A program made the position numbers and the translations under genes. A DNA stretch of 64,000 nucleotides from CAIVAT01 sp964455285 (GTDB lineage: Bacteria; Bacteroidota; Bacteroidia; Bacteroidales; FEN-979). Below the pieces are notes generated by a model. The model saw only the letters and a list, made by a program, of their open reading frames with translations. It searched no databases and was not told the origin of the DNA. Positions 32,521-41,883 of the stretch are shown here, one piece after another (position 1 is the first letter of the stretch; each line of letters opens with the position of its first letter). The stretch is from positions 31,237-95,236 of the forward strand of contig CAYVVG010000005.1 in NCBI GenBank assembly GCA_964455285.1, written 5' to 3'.

Positions 32521-33639
32521 ATGTCAAATAAAACAGCACTGATCACAGGGATCACGGGTCAGGACGGGGCATACCTGGCCGAGTATTTACTGAAGAAGGG
32601 GTATGTGGTGCACGGCCTCAAACGCCGCACTTCCCTTTTCAACACCGACCGCATCGATCACCTCTACCAGGATCCGCATACCAAGGATCAGAAGCTTTTT
32701 CTGCATTACGGGGATCTTACCGATTCGCTCAACGTGACCCGGATCATCCAGGAAACCCGGCCCGACGAGATCTACAACCTGGCAGCCATGAGCCATGTCA
32801 AAGTCAGTTTCGACACGCCGGAATATGCAGCCAACGCCGACGGGCTGGGCACCCTCAGGGTGCTGGAAGCGATTCGACTGCTCGGACTGGGTGAAAGGAC
32901 CCGCATCTACCAGGCCTCCACCTCCGAACTTTTCGGAAAGGTGCAGGAAATACCCCAGACCGAGAAGACCCCTTTCTACCCCAGGAGCCCTTACGGGGTA
33001 GCTAAACTTTACGCTTACTGGATAACGGTGAATTACCGCGAGGCATACCATCTTTTCGCCTGCAATGGCATCCTCTTCAACCACGAGTCGCCCGTGCGGG
33101 GCGAGACTTTCGTGACCCGCAAGATCACCCGCGCCGTGGCCCGGATCGCCCTGGGGCTCCAGGACAAGCTTTTCATCGGAAACCTCTCTTCGCAGCGTGA
33201 CTGGGGCCATGCCAAGGATTTCGTGCGGGCCATGTGGATGATCCTTCAGCACGACCGGCCCGACGATTATGTGATCGCTACCGGTGTCACCACGACGGTC
33301 AGGGAGTTCATCCGCAAGGCTTTCCTTGAGCTGGGCCTCGTGGTCGAATTTGAAGGGAAGGATGCTGGCGAGAAGGGGATCATCACCCGCAGCCTGCGTA
33401 CCGAATTCGGGCACCTGGAGGGCCGTGAAGCGGTTTGCGTGGATCCCCGCTATTTCAGGCCGACCGAGGTGGAACTGCTGATCGGCGACGCCACGAAAGC
33501 GCGGAACGAGCTGGGCTGGAAACCGGAATATGACCTCGATACGCTGATCCGTGAGATGGTGGCTTCCGATTACCGGCTGATGCAGAAGGAGAAATTCCTG
33601 AAAGAGAACGGATTCAACACGTTAAACTATTTCGAATGA
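32521..33639 (+). CDS. gmd: GDP-mannose 4,6-dehydratase
   Basis: The 372-residue SDR shows GITGQDGAYLAEYLLKKGYVVHGLKRR at the start and the catalytic YGVAKLYAYW (YxxxK), with SPYGV and NHESPVRGETFVTRKI. It converts GDP-D-mannose to GDP-4-keto-6-deoxymannose, the shared precursor of GDP-L-fucose and GDP-perosamine. It overlaps fcl by 4 nt. Length is normal for the family. Confidence 0.96.
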   Translation: MSNKTALITGITGQDGAYLAEYLLKKGYVVHGLKRRTSLFNTDRIDHLYQDPHTKDQKLFLHYGDLTDSLNVTRIIQETRPDEIYNLAAMSHVKVSFDTPEYAANADGLGTLRVLEAIRLLGLGERTRIYQASTSELFGKVQEIPQTEKTPFYPRSPYGVAKLYAYWITVNYREAYHLFACNGILFNHESPVRGETFVTRKITRAVARIALGLQDKLFIGNLSSQRDWGHAKDFVRAMWMILQHDRPDDYVIATGVTTTVREFIRKAFLELGLVVEFEGKDAGEKGIITRSLRTEFGHLEGREAVCVDPRYFRPTEVELLIGDATKARNELGWKPEYDLDTLIREMVASDYRLMQKEKFLKENGFNTLNYFE

Positions 33640-34835
33640 TAGAGAGGCAGTCAAGGATCTATGTTGCCGGTCACCTGGGCATGGTTGGATCGGCCATCAC
33701 CCGGGGACTCCGGGACCGGGGCTACACCCACGTCACCGGACGTACCCTGGATGAGCTCGATCTCATTGATCAGCATGCTGTTGCGGCGTTTTTTAAAGAG
33801 GAAAAGCCCGAATATGTGGTGGTGGCTGCCGCCAAGGTGGGAGGGATCCTGGCCAACAACACCTATCGCGCCCAGTTCATTTACGAGAACCTCATGATCG
33901 AGGCCAACATCATCCACCAGGCCTATCTTTCGGGGGTGAAAAAGTTGTTGTTTCTGGGCAGTTCCTGCATCTATCCCCGCGACGCCCCCCAGCCGCTCCG
34001 GGAAGAGTACCTGCTGACCGGCGAACTCGAGCAGACCAACGAACCCTATGCCATTGCCAAGATCGCCGGCATCAAGCTGTGCGAAAGCTACCATCGTCAG
34101 TACGGTTGCAACTTCCTCTCGGTCATGCCCACCAACCTTTATGGGCCCAACGACAATTACAACCTGGAAACATCGCATGTGCTGCCTGCAATCATCCGCA
34201 AAACCCATCTGGCACACTGCCTCGAGATCAACGACTGGGGCGCGATCCGGAAGGATCTCGACCGACGGCCCGTCGGGGGGGTTACCGGATCGGATTCGGA
34301 GAGCGATATCCTTGCTGTTCTGGAGAAATACGGCATCCGGGAGCAACCCCACCCCAAACAGGGAGGGGAGACCCCACCCCCGGCCCCTCCCCAAACAGGG
34401 AGGGGTAAATGCGTCACGTTGACGTTATGGGGCACCGGGCAGGTCTTCCGCGAATTCATGCATGTGGACGACATGGCGGCCGCCTGCATCCACATCCTGG
34501 AACACGTCGATGCCGCCGACCTCGTCACGCGTCACCCCACCCCCGGCCCCTCCCCAAACAGGGAGGGGGGGCATCTGTTACACTTGGCTGCCGGCCAGGC
34601 AGGCGTCACGGATTTCCTGAACATCGGCACCGGCGTCGACCACACCATTGCCGAAGTGGCGGCAAGGATCCGGGAGATCGTCGGGTTCTCTGGTGAGATC
34701 CTGTGGGATCATTCAAAACCCGACGGGACGCTGAAAAAGCTCATGGACGTGAGCCGCCTCCACAGCCTGGGTCTTACCGGCCATCTTCCCCTGGAAGAGG
34801 GGATCCGGCGTGTTTACGATCAATATTGCCAGTAA
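33636..34835 (+). CDS. fcl: GDP-L-fucose synthase with in-frame palindromic repeat insertions
   Basis: This 399-residue SDR has VAGHLGMVGSAITRGL, NEPYAIAKIAGIKLCE (YxxxK) and GTGQVFREFMHVDDMA. It makes GDP-L-fucose from the Gmd product by epimerisation and reduction. It is about 40 residues longer than the usual Bacteroides enzyme. The extra segments are at 34346-34405 (encoding HPKQGGETPPPAPPQTGRG) and 34523-34570 (RHPTPGPSPNREGG), both of GC-rich palindromic repeat sequence, both in frame and at loop positions. Activity may be retained but is untested. Confidence 0.93.
   Translation: MIERQSRIYVAGHLGMVGSAITRGLRDRGYTHVTGRTLDELDLIDQHAVAAFFKEEKPEYVVVAAAKVGGILANNTYRAQFIYENLMIEANIIHQAYLSGVKKLLFLGSSCIYPRDAPQPLREEYLLTGELEQTNEPYAIAKIAGIKLCESYHRQYGCNFLSVMPTNLYGPNDNYNLETSHVLPAIIRKTHLAHCLEINDWGAIRKDLDRRPVGGVTGSDSESDILAVLEKYGIREQPHPKQGGETPPPAPPQTGRGKCVTLTLWGTGQVFREFMHVDDMAAACIHILEHVDAADLVTRHPTPGPSPNREGGHLLHLAAGQAGVTDFLNIGTGVDHTIAEVAARIREIVGFSGEILWDHSKPDGTLKKLMDVSRLHSLGLTGHLPLEEGIRRVYDQYCQ
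34346..34405. repeat. GC-rich palindromic repeat, copies 1a and 1b, inside fcl
   Basis: Two tandem units of CCCCACCCC...CCAAACAGGGAGGGG. The CCCTCC / GGGAGGGG arms with an AAACA loop form a hairpin. Copy 1a is shortened. Confidence 0.8.
34523..34570. repeat. GC-rich palindromic repeat, copy 2, inside fcl, with GTCACGCG unit
   Basis: GTCACGCGTCAC is joined to ACCCCCGGCCCCTCCCC, AAACA and GGGAGGGGGGG. It is in frame with fcl but is read in a different frame from copy 1b. Confidence 0.8.
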
Positions 34836-34860
34836 TCTCTCACTGCCAAACCATTTATTC

Positions 34861-35874
34861 ATGTTCAACGATAAAGTGCTCCTGATCACCGGCGGAACCG
34901 GCTCGTTCGGCCACGCCGTGCTCGACCGGTACCTGGAGACCGGGATCCGGGAGATCCGGATCTTCAGCCGCGATGAAAAGAAACAGGACGACATGCGTCA
35001 GCACTACTGCAACGCCAAGATCCGGTTCTACATCGGCGATGTGCGCGATCCCGACAGCGTGGATCAGGCCATGAAGGGTGTGGATTACGTGTTTCACGCT
35101 GCTGCGCTGAAGCAGGTGCCTTCCTGCGAATTCTTCCCCATGGAGGCGATCCGCACCAACGTCACGGGCAGCGACCATGTGATCAGCGCAGCCATCCGGC
35201 ACAGCGTGTCGAAAGTGATCCTGCTCAGCACCGATAAGGCCGTTTACCCGATCAACGCGATGGGAATTTCGAAAGCGATGAGCGAGAAGGTGATGATCGC
35301 CCGGTCGCGCACCCTCAACGGCAGCGGCACCGTGTTGTGCGGCACCCGTTACGGCAACGTGATGGCTTCGCGCGGCTCGGTGATCCCCCTCTTTGCCGAC
35401 CAGATCCGGGCGGGCCAGCCGCTCACCGTGACCGATCCGGCCATGACCCGTTTCATGATGACACTGGAGGAGGCGGTCGAACTGGTGGTGTATGCGTTCC
35501 GGCACGGTCAGAACGGGGATATGTTCGTACAGAAGGCGCCCGCCTCCACCATCGGGACCCTGGCCGAGGCGATGAAAAGCCTCTACCGGGCCGGCAACGA
35601 GATCCGGATCATCGGCACCCGTCACGGGGAAAAACGATACGAAACCCTGGTCAACCGGGAGGAGATGGCAAAAGCCGAAGACCTCGGCGAATATTTCCGC
35701 ATTCCCGCCGACACCCGCGACCTGAATTACGGCAAATATTTCACGGAAGGCGAGGCGAAGGTGACCCTGGCGGAAGAGTACAATTCCGACAACACCCGCC
35801 TGCTCGACCTGGAAGAGACCAAAACCATGTTGCTGAAGCTCGGTTTCATCCGCAGGGAAACCGGGCGATCATGA
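34861..35874 (+). CDS. capE: UDP-GlcNAc 4,6-dehydratase/5-epimerase (CapE/WbjB type)
   Basis: The 337-residue SDR of the CapE/WbjB group shows LITGGTGSFGHAVLDRYL and HAAALKQVPSCEFFPMEAI. The catalytic tyrosine of normal SDRs is replaced by methionine (NAMGISKAMSEK), as is typical for this group. It converts UDP-GlcNAc to a 4-keto-6-deoxy-beta-L-arabino sugar, the first step toward UDP-L-FucNAc. It is followed by capF with an ATGA overlap. The ATG at 34861 is chosen over an upstream in-frame ATG at 34810. Confidence 0.95.
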   Translation: MFNDKVLLITGGTGSFGHAVLDRYLETGIREIRIFSRDEKKQDDMRQHYCNAKIRFYIGDVRDPDSVDQAMKGVDYVFHAAALKQVPSCEFFPMEAIRTNVTGSDHVISAAIRHSVSKVILLSTDKAVYPINAMGISKAMSEKVMIARSRTLNGSGTVLCGTRYGNVMASRGSVIPLFADQIRAGQPLTVTDPAMTRFMMTLEEAVELVVYAFRHGQNGDMFVQKAPASTIGTLAEAMKSLYRAGNEIRIIGTRHGEKRYETLVNREEMAKAEDLGEYFRIPADTRDLNYGKYFTEGEAKVTLAEEYNSDNTRLLDLEETKTMLLKLGFIRRETGRS

Positions 35875-37040
35875 ACATTACCCAACCCGGAGGGATGAGT
35901 ACCAGCCATGAACCCAGCGGCCAGCTGCGTGTCGGGATCACCGGCCAGGCAGGCTTTATCGGAACCCACCTATTCAACACCCTGAGGCTTTCCCCGGGAA
36001 AATACCGGCTGCAGCCCTTTGAGGACGGATATTTTCAGCAGCCCGACGCCCTGCGCGACTGGGTGGCCGGTTGCGACGTGATCGTGCACCTGGCAGCGAT
36101 GAACCGCCACGGCGATCCGCAGGTGATCTACGACACCAACCTGGCCCTGGTCCGTAAGCTCATCGATGCCATGGAGGCGGCCGGTGCGGTTCCCGGGGTC
36201 ATCTTTGCCTCATCGACCCAGGAGGAGCGCGACAACCCGTATGGCCGGTCGAAGCGGGAGGGAAGAGCCCTGCTGGCCGGATGGGCGGCACGGCATGGCG
36301 CGGTGTTTACGGGATTGGTGATCCCCAATGTTTTCGGGCCTTTCGGACTTCCCTATTACAACTCGGCCATCGCCACCTTCAGCCACCAGCTCACCCACGG
36401 CGAAGCTCCGCATATCGACATCGACGGTCACCTGAAGCTGATCTATGTCGGCGAACTGGCAGCGGCCATCCTGCAGGTGATCGACGAACGAACGGATGCC
36501 TCGCTGCTGCCGGTCGCCCATACGGCGGAACGGCAGGTGTCGGACATTCTCCGCACGCTGCTGCGTTTCAAAGAGACCTATTTTGAACGGGGGGAGATCC
36601 CCTTGCTGAACCACCTCTTTGAACTGCAGTTGTTCAACACCTTCCGTTGCTTTATCGATCCCGGCAGCCATTTCCCGGTGCCGATGACCTTGAAAACCGA
36701 CGAGCGGGGCAGTTTCGTGGAGACGGTGCGCGAAGCGACCGGCGGGCAGTGTTCCTTTTCGACGACCCGGCCCGGCGTCACCCGCGGCAACCATTTCCAC
36801 ACCCGCAAGATCGAGCGTTTCGCCGTGATCCGGGGGAAGGCCTGCATCCGGTTGCGGAGGATCGGCACCGGCGAAGTGCTGGAGTTCTTCCTCTCCGGCG
36901 AGGCGCCGGCTTACGTGGACATGCCGGTGTGGTACACGCACAACATCACCAACACCGGCGATGACGATCTTTACACCCTTTTCTGGATCAACGAACCGTT
37001 CGACCCGGCCGATCCCGACACCTATCCTGAAACTGTATGA
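35871..37040 (+). CDS. capF: Bifunctional UDP-sugar epimerase/reductase (CapF/WbjC type)
   Basis: The 389-residue protein combines an SDR reductase domain (GITGQAGFIGTHL, YGRSKREGR) with a carboxyl-terminal cupin epimerase domain (GVTRGNHFHTRKIERFAVI). The cupin epimerises C3 and the SDR reduces the C4 ketone. It is the second step of UDP-L-FucNAc synthesis, between CapE and CapG, and overlaps both by 4 nt. The cupin zinc ligands H in NHFH are kept. Confidence 0.95.
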   Translation: MNITQPGGMSTSHEPSGQLRVGITGQAGFIGTHLFNTLRLSPGKYRLQPFEDGYFQQPDALRDWVAGCDVIVHLAAMNRHGDPQVIYDTNLALVRKLIDAMEAAGAVPGVIFASSTQEERDNPYGRSKREGRALLAGWAARHGAVFTGLVIPNVFGPFGLPYYNSAIATFSHQLTHGEAPHIDIDGHLKLIYVGELAAAILQVIDERTDASLLPVAHTAERQVSDILRTLLRFKETYFERGEIPLLNHLFELQLFNTFRCFIDPGSHFPVPMTLKTDERGSFVETVREATGGQCSFSTTRPGVTRGNHFHTRKIERFAVIRGKACIRLRRIGTGEVLEFFLSGEAPAYVDMPVWYTHNITNTGDDDLYTLFWINEPFDPADPDTYPETV

Positions 37041-38179
37041 CCATGGAACGTTCCCGGTTAAAAGTCATGACCGTGGTGGGCACCCGGCCGGAGATCATCC
37101 GGCTGTCGCGCACCATGGCGCTGCTCGACGAGCACCTCCGCCAGGTGATCGTGCATACGGGGCAGAATTACGACTATGAGCTCAACGAAGTTTTCTTCGC
37201 CGATCTCGGGCTCCGCAAGCCCGATCGCTTCCTGGCAATCGATACCTCGTCGCTGGGGGCGGCGGTGGGCGACATCGTGCGGAAGTCGGAGGAGGCGTTG
37301 AAAGAGGAAAGACCCGATGCGCTCCTGGTGCTGGGCGACACGAACAGCTGTCTTTCGGCCTATATGGCCAAACGCATGCACATCCCGGTGTTTCACATGG
37401 AGGCCGGGAACCGGAGCTATGATTTCAATGTGCCGGAGGAGATCAACCGGCGGATCATCGATCACATCGCCGATTTCAACCTGGTGTACACCGAACATGC
37501 CCGCCGGCACCTTATTTCCGAAGGACTGCCCCACCGCAGGATCTACCTCACCGGTTCGCCGATGCGCGAGGTGCTTGATCATTACCGTCAGAAGATCGAT
37601 GCTTCGCCGGTGTTGGGAGAACTCGGTTTGCAGCCGGGTGATTATTTCGTGATCAGCACCCACCGCGAGGAAAACGTCGACCGGCCGGAGAACCTGCGGG
37701 CGATCACCGGCATTCTCGATCGCCTGGCTGCTGAATATGACCTCCCGGTGATCGTTTCGACCCATCCGCGCACCCGGAAGAAGCTGGAAGCGCTCGGGGA
37801 ATTCCGCCCCGATCCACGGATCCGGTTCCTCAAGCCCTTCGGGTTCACCGATTACGTTCACCTTCAGCTCCATGCGCGTTGTACGTTGTCCGACAGCGGG
37901 ACGATCAGCGAGGAGTCGGCGATCCTCAATTTTCCCGCGATTTCGCTTCGCCGGTCGATGGAACGGCCGGAGGCGCAGGACGCAGGCACCATCATCCTCA
38001 CCGGGTTCGACCCGCAGACCGTGCTGGACTCGGTCGCCCTGGCCATCCGGGAGCATACCGCCCGGGCCGTGCGGGAGATCCCGGCGGAGTACCGCATCGG
38101 CGACACTTCCTGGCGCACCCTGAAGCTCATCCAGGGAAATGCGGGACTCAGCAACGGGTGGCACGGAATCATCGCCTGA
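37037..38179 (+). CDS. capG: UDP-N-acetylglucosamine 2-epimerase type (CapG/WbjD)
   Basis: The 380-residue protein is a non-hydrolysing 2-epimerase: MTVVGTRPEIIRLSRTMALL, HTGQNYDYELNEVFF, STHPRTRKKLE and LSDSGTISEES. In the context of capE-capF it performs the last step that gives UDP-L-FucNAc. The FucNAc pathway is thus complete in three genes in a row with 4-nt overlaps. Confidence 0.94.
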   Translation: MTMERSRLKVMTVVGTRPEIIRLSRTMALLDEHLRQVIVHTGQNYDYELNEVFFADLGLRKPDRFLAIDTSSLGAAVGDIVRKSEEALKEERPDALLVLGDTNSCLSAYMAKRMHIPVFHMEAGNRSYDFNVPEEINRRIIDHIADFNLVYTEHARRHLISEGLPHRRIYLTGSPMREVLDHYRQKIDASPVLGELGLQPGDYFVISTHREENVDRPENLRAITGILDRLAAEYDLPVIVSTHPRTRKKLEALGEFRPDPRIRFLKPFGFTDYVHLQLHARCTLSDSGTISEESAILNFPAISLRRSMERPEAQDAGTIILTGFDPQTVLDSVALAIREHTARAVREIPAEYRIGDTSWRTLKLIQGNAGLSNGWHGIIA

Positions 38180-38180
38180 C

Positions 38181-39572
38181 GTGTCGCTGATATCCGCCAT
38201 ACGGTCGGTTTTTTCTGTCATTGGGCAGATTTTTGTGAGGGGCAGCCACCCGGACCGGAGGAGTTCGGTCATGGCCCGGAACATCCTCTACTCCCTGATC
38301 ATTAAAGGGGGCAGCATGGCTGCCAACTTCCTCATGGTGCCGCTCACCCTGGGCGTGCTCGAATCGACGCAGTACGGCATCTGGATCACCCTGAGTTCGG
38401 TCATCGGCTGGTTCTCTTTTTTCGATATCGGGTTGAGCAACGGACTGCGAAAGTTTTACTCGGAAGCGATGGCTTCCGGGGATACGCGGCTCGCCCGGGA
38501 ATATGTAAGCACGACCTTTGCCATGCTGATCCTGATCATCGTGACGGTCGACATCCTGTTCTTTTTTCTGAATCCCCTGATCGACTGGTCCTCCGTTCTG
38601 AATTGCGACCCCGCCCTCCGCGAAGAACTTTCACTGCTGGCAGCGATCGTTTTTTATACCTTGTCGGTCAGGTTTGTCGTCAACATGGTGTCGCAGTTGC
38701 TGATCGCCGACATGAAAACCGCATTCAACGATTTTCTTAACTTTCTGGGCAACATCCTCACTCTCGGTCTCATCGTTTATCTTACCCGGTCGGGAAAAGG
38801 AAGCCTGATGTCGCTGGGGATGGCTTATTCCTTCATTCCCATGGCGGTCTTTCTGGTTGCAACGCTCCTCCTTTTTTTTACCCGTTACAGGCAGGTCCGG
38901 CCCTCTTTCAGGTACATCCGCAAGAACCATTCCGGAACCCTGTTCTCACTCGGTTTCCGGTATTTTTTCCTGCAGGTGACCGCGGTGCTGCTGCTCACTT
39001 TTCAAAACCTGATCATCGCCCAGGTCTTCGGTCCGGCCGAGGTGACCCCTTACAACATCGTCACCCGGTATTTCAGCATCATCTTCGTCATCTATTCGAT
39101 CATCATCAGCCCCCTTCTTCCGGCATACACCCAGGCCTATTTCACGAATGACCTCGGTTGGATCCGCAGGATATCGTCGAAATTCCTGCATCTCGGATAT
39201 CTTTTCTTCGCGGGCATCCTCCTGATGATCTTCGTCTCGGGGGCCGTTTACCGGATCTGGATCGGGACGGGCGTTGCAATCCCGATCATGCTGACAGCAG
39301 CGGTGGGAATATTGAACATGATCCACATCTGGAACAGTCTCTTTCTTTCCCTGATCAATGGTATCGGGAAGATCAGGGTGCAAACCCTGATGTCGGTATT
39401 TACCCTGGTGCTGATCGTGCCCGTTTCGGTTCTGCTGTGCCGGCACACGTCGTTGGGGATTACCGGTGTCGTGGTCGCGCAGATCCTTTTCCTGATCCCG
39501 GGATTGTGGGTAAACCGTTACCAGTTCGAAGTTCTGATCAACAATACCGCCCGCGGGATATGGAACCGATGA
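38181..39572 (+). CDS. wzx: Wzx-type polysaccharide flippase
   Basis: The 463-residue protein has about 12 hydrophobic segments of the MATE/MVF flippase pattern, such as GSMAANFLMVPLTLGVL, GLSNGLRKFYSEAMASGD and PYNIVTRYFSIIFVIYSII. It moves the lipid-linked repeat unit across the inner membrane. A GTG at 38181, one base after the capG stop, gives the best start; an ATG at 38271 is an alternative. It overlaps the next glycosyltransferase by 4 nt. Confidence 0.9.
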   Translation: MSLISAIRSVFSVIGQIFVRGSHPDRRSSVMARNILYSLIIKGGSMAANFLMVPLTLGVLESTQYGIWITLSSVIGWFSFFDIGLSNGLRKFYSEAMASGDTRLAREYVSTTFAMLILIIVTVDILFFFLNPLIDWSSVLNCDPALREELSLLAAIVFYTLSVRFVVNMVSQLLIADMKTAFNDFLNFLGNILTLGLIVYLTRSGKGSLMSLGMAYSFIPMAVFLVATLLLFFTRYRQVRPSFRYIRKNHSGTLFSLGFRYFFLQVTAVLLLTFQNLIIAQVFGPAEVTPYNIVTRYFSIIFVIYSIIISPLLPAYTQAYFTNDLGWIRRISSKFLHLGYLFFAGILLMIFVSGAVYRIWIGTGVAIPIMLTAAVGILNMIHIWNSLFLSLINGIGKIRVQTLMSVFTLVLIVPVSVLLCRHTSLGITGVVVAQILFLIPGLWVNRYQFEVLINNTARGIWNR

Positions 39573-40738
39573 AACAGGCGAACCTGAAGGTAAGGAATGT
39601 TTTCTACCGGATCCTCAGGCGGGTGGTGCCGGAACACCTGTCGGCACGCTACCCGGTCGTGCGGAATGTCTTCGGTACCCGGTGTCCGGCTAGGGCCCTG
39701 GTGTCCTACCTTCACGACCCTCTCCTTGATCCGGGTTTCCGGGGTCATTCCAATTACCAGGAGGTGGTTGCCATTTGTGATGTTCTGAGGGACAAGGGTT
39801 TCAATGTCGATGTCATGCATTTTCTGGATGAACGCAAGATCGATTACTCCGGGTACAACCTGGTGATCGGCTTCGGAAGTCCGTTCAACCGCAGCCATCT
39901 GTGCCCCAACAATGCGCTGAAGGTGCTGATCGCCACCGGCGCCCATTACGCCTTCCAGTCGCAGGCCGAGCTTAGGCGCATCCGGGCGTTCACGGAAAGA
40001 ACAGGGATACGGGCACGGCCCCGGCGAATCAACCAGCTCAACTGGGGTGAGAGTTTTTTATCGCCTTTCATGGTCCTGACCGGGAACGCCTGGACTGCAT
40101 CGACCTATGAAGGTGCCTACGAAGGCAAGATATTCACCGTACCGGTCACCTCGGTCGACTTTCATACGGGAGTGGACTTCGGGCGGGACTGGAGCACGGC
40201 GCGCCGCCATTTTCTCTGGTTCGGCAGTTCCGGTTTGATCCATAAAGGGCTGGATCTGTGTTTGGAAGCATTTGCGGGTTTGCCCGGGTTGCACCTGCAT
40301 ATATGCGGCCCTCGAGAGGAGGAAGTTTTTCATGCATACGCCGGCCTTCTGGCCCCTGGTACAAACACCCATTATCACGGCTTTTGCGATGTCAAAAGCC
40401 GTGAATTCAGGGAGATAGCCGGACAATGCGGTTTCGTGGTCCTCCCCTCCTGCTCGGAAGGTCAATCGGGATCGGTGATCACCGCCATGTTCTCGGGGCT
40501 CATTCCTGTCGTGACTAAAGAATGCGGGATTGACCCTGGCGAGGGTGTCGTGACAATACCCGATGCCCGGGTGGAGATCATTGCATCCCTGGCCGTCAGC
40601 CTGTCGCAGAGGCCGCCTGCCGAGTTGGAGGAGGTTTCATCGGTGATCAGGCGGCGGGTCCTGGAAGAAAATACCCTCGAGAGTTTTACCTCCCGGTTCT
40701 CAACTGTTATAGACTCCATTCTCTATGCTGAAAAGTGA
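39569..40738 (+). CDS. Glycosyltransferase (GT4-like)
   Basis: The 389-residue protein has a GT-B layout. It shows HFLWFGSSGLIHKGLDLCLEAF, HICGPREEEVFHAY and PSCSEGQSGSVITAMFSGLIPVVTKECGID, typical of the carboxyl-terminal domain of GT4 enzymes. It probably adds one sugar of the repeat unit at the membrane. Donor and acceptor are unknown. It overlaps the Wzx stop (ATGA) and the next start by 14 nt. Confidence 0.82.
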   Translation: MKQANLKVRNVFYRILRRVVPEHLSARYPVVRNVFGTRCPARALVSYLHDPLLDPGFRGHSNYQEVVAICDVLRDKGFNVDVMHFLDERKIDYSGYNLVIGFGSPFNRSHLCPNNALKVLIATGAHYAFQSQAELRRIRAFTERTGIRARPRRINQLNWGESFLSPFMVLTGNAWTASTYEGAYEGKIFTVPVTSVDFHTGVDFGRDWSTARRHFLWFGSSGLIHKGLDLCLEAFAGLPGLHLHICGPREEEVFHAYAGLLAPGTNTHYHGFCDVKSREFREIAGQCGFVVLPSCSEGQSGSVITAMFSGLIPVVTKECGIDPGEGVVTIPDARVEIIASLAVSLSQRPPAELEEVSSVIRRRVLEENTLESFTSRFSTVIDSILYAEK

Positions 40739-41834
40739 ATCCATCCGGTACCCGGTGTACCGGCCGTCGCTGCGCGGAAAAGAACTTGAATATGTGACCG
40801 ATTGCATCCGGTCAACCTGGATCTCCTCGAAGGGGAAGTATATCCAGGCATTTGAAGAGGCGTTCGCCAGGTTTTCTGGCGTTCCCCATGCCGCCAGCGT
40901 TTCCAACGGCACGGTAGCCCTGCATGCCGCCTTGTTGGCGGTCGGGATCGGTCCGGGCGATGAAGTGATTGTGCCCACCCTCACCTATATCGCATCGGTC
41001 AACGCCATCCGGTACTGCGGGGCGACCCCGGTATTTGTCGATTCGCTGGAGAGCGACTGGCAGATGGACCCTGAAGCTGTCAGGAACAGCATAACCTCCC
41101 GCACCAAGGCGATCCTGGTGGTACATCTGTACGGTCATCCGTGCGATATGGATGCCCTCATGGACCTTGCCCGGGAAAACCGGCTTCTGGTGGTGGAAGA
41201 TTGTGCGGAGGCCATCGGGACGAAATTCCGCGGACAGAACGTAGGGACCTTTGGCGAGGTGGCCTCTTTCAGCTTCTTCGGAAACAAGACCATCACCACC
41301 GGTGAAGGGGGGATGGTGATCACCCGCGATGAGGAGATCCATGACCGGGTGGTCAGGATCAAAGGCCAGGGACTGGCTAAAAACTGTGAGTACTGGCATG
41401 ACATCGTCGGTTACAATTACCGCATGACCAATATCTGCGCTGCCATCGGCCTCGCCCAGCTGGAAAACGCGGAAGAGGTCATTGAACAGAAAAAGAGGAT
41501 CGCCCGGTGGTACCGGGAGGGGCTGGAAGGGACTGTTTACCGGACCAATTACACGAATGATCCCGGTGTGGACCATTCCTACTGGATGTTCTCGGTCCTG
41601 GCTCCCGATCCGCCGCACCGGGATGCTCTGCGCCGGCACCTGAGAGAGTACGGGATCGAAACCCGTCCGCTCTTTCCTCCCATCCACCATATGCCGATGT
41701 ATTTCAGGGAAGGGCTCTCGTTCCCGGTGGCCGACCGCCTCAGCGGCCGGGGGATCAACCTGCCCAGTTACCCTGAACTGAACGAAGGGGATGTGAAAGA
41801 GATCACAAAGACCATCCGGTCGTTCGGTTTATGA
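40725..41834 (+). CDS. DegT/DnrJ/EryC1 sugar aminotransferase (perosamine synthase-like)
   Basis: This 369-residue PLP enzyme shows YRPSLRGKELEYVTDCIRSTWISSKGKYIQAFEEAFA, SNGTVALHAALLA and the PLP lysine in FGNKTITTGEGGMV. It transfers an amino group to a 4-keto sugar. With Gmd in the locus, GDP-4-keto-6-deoxymannose is a likely substrate, giving GDP-perosamine; the PLP enzyme resembles Per/RfbE. Other keto-sugars are possible. The next gene is a GNAT that could acetylate the product. Confidence 0.88.
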   Translation: MLKSESIRYPVYRPSLRGKELEYVTDCIRSTWISSKGKYIQAFEEAFARFSGVPHAASVSNGTVALHAALLAVGIGPGDEVIVPTLTYIASVNAIRYCGATPVFVDSLESDWQMDPEAVRNSITSRTKAILVVHLYGHPCDMDALMDLARENRLLVVEDCAEAIGTKFRGQNVGTFGEVASFSFFGNKTITTGEGGMVITRDEEIHDRVVRIKGQGLAKNCEYWHDIVGYNYRMTNICAAIGLAQLENAEEVIEQKKRIARWYREGLEGTVYRTNYTNDPGVDHSYWMFSVLAPDPPHRDALRRHLREYGIETRPLFPPIHHMPMYFREGLSFPVADRLSGRGINLPSYPELNEGDVKEITKTIRSFGL

Positions 41835-41883
41835 TCCGGACAGAGGGGTGGGCTTTTCAGTAGCGAAAAATAGTCAGGAAACC

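Noticed and set aside
34346..34570. fcl as a pseudogene because of its repeats
   Set aside because: Both insertions keep the reading frame and all catalytic motifs are present on either side.
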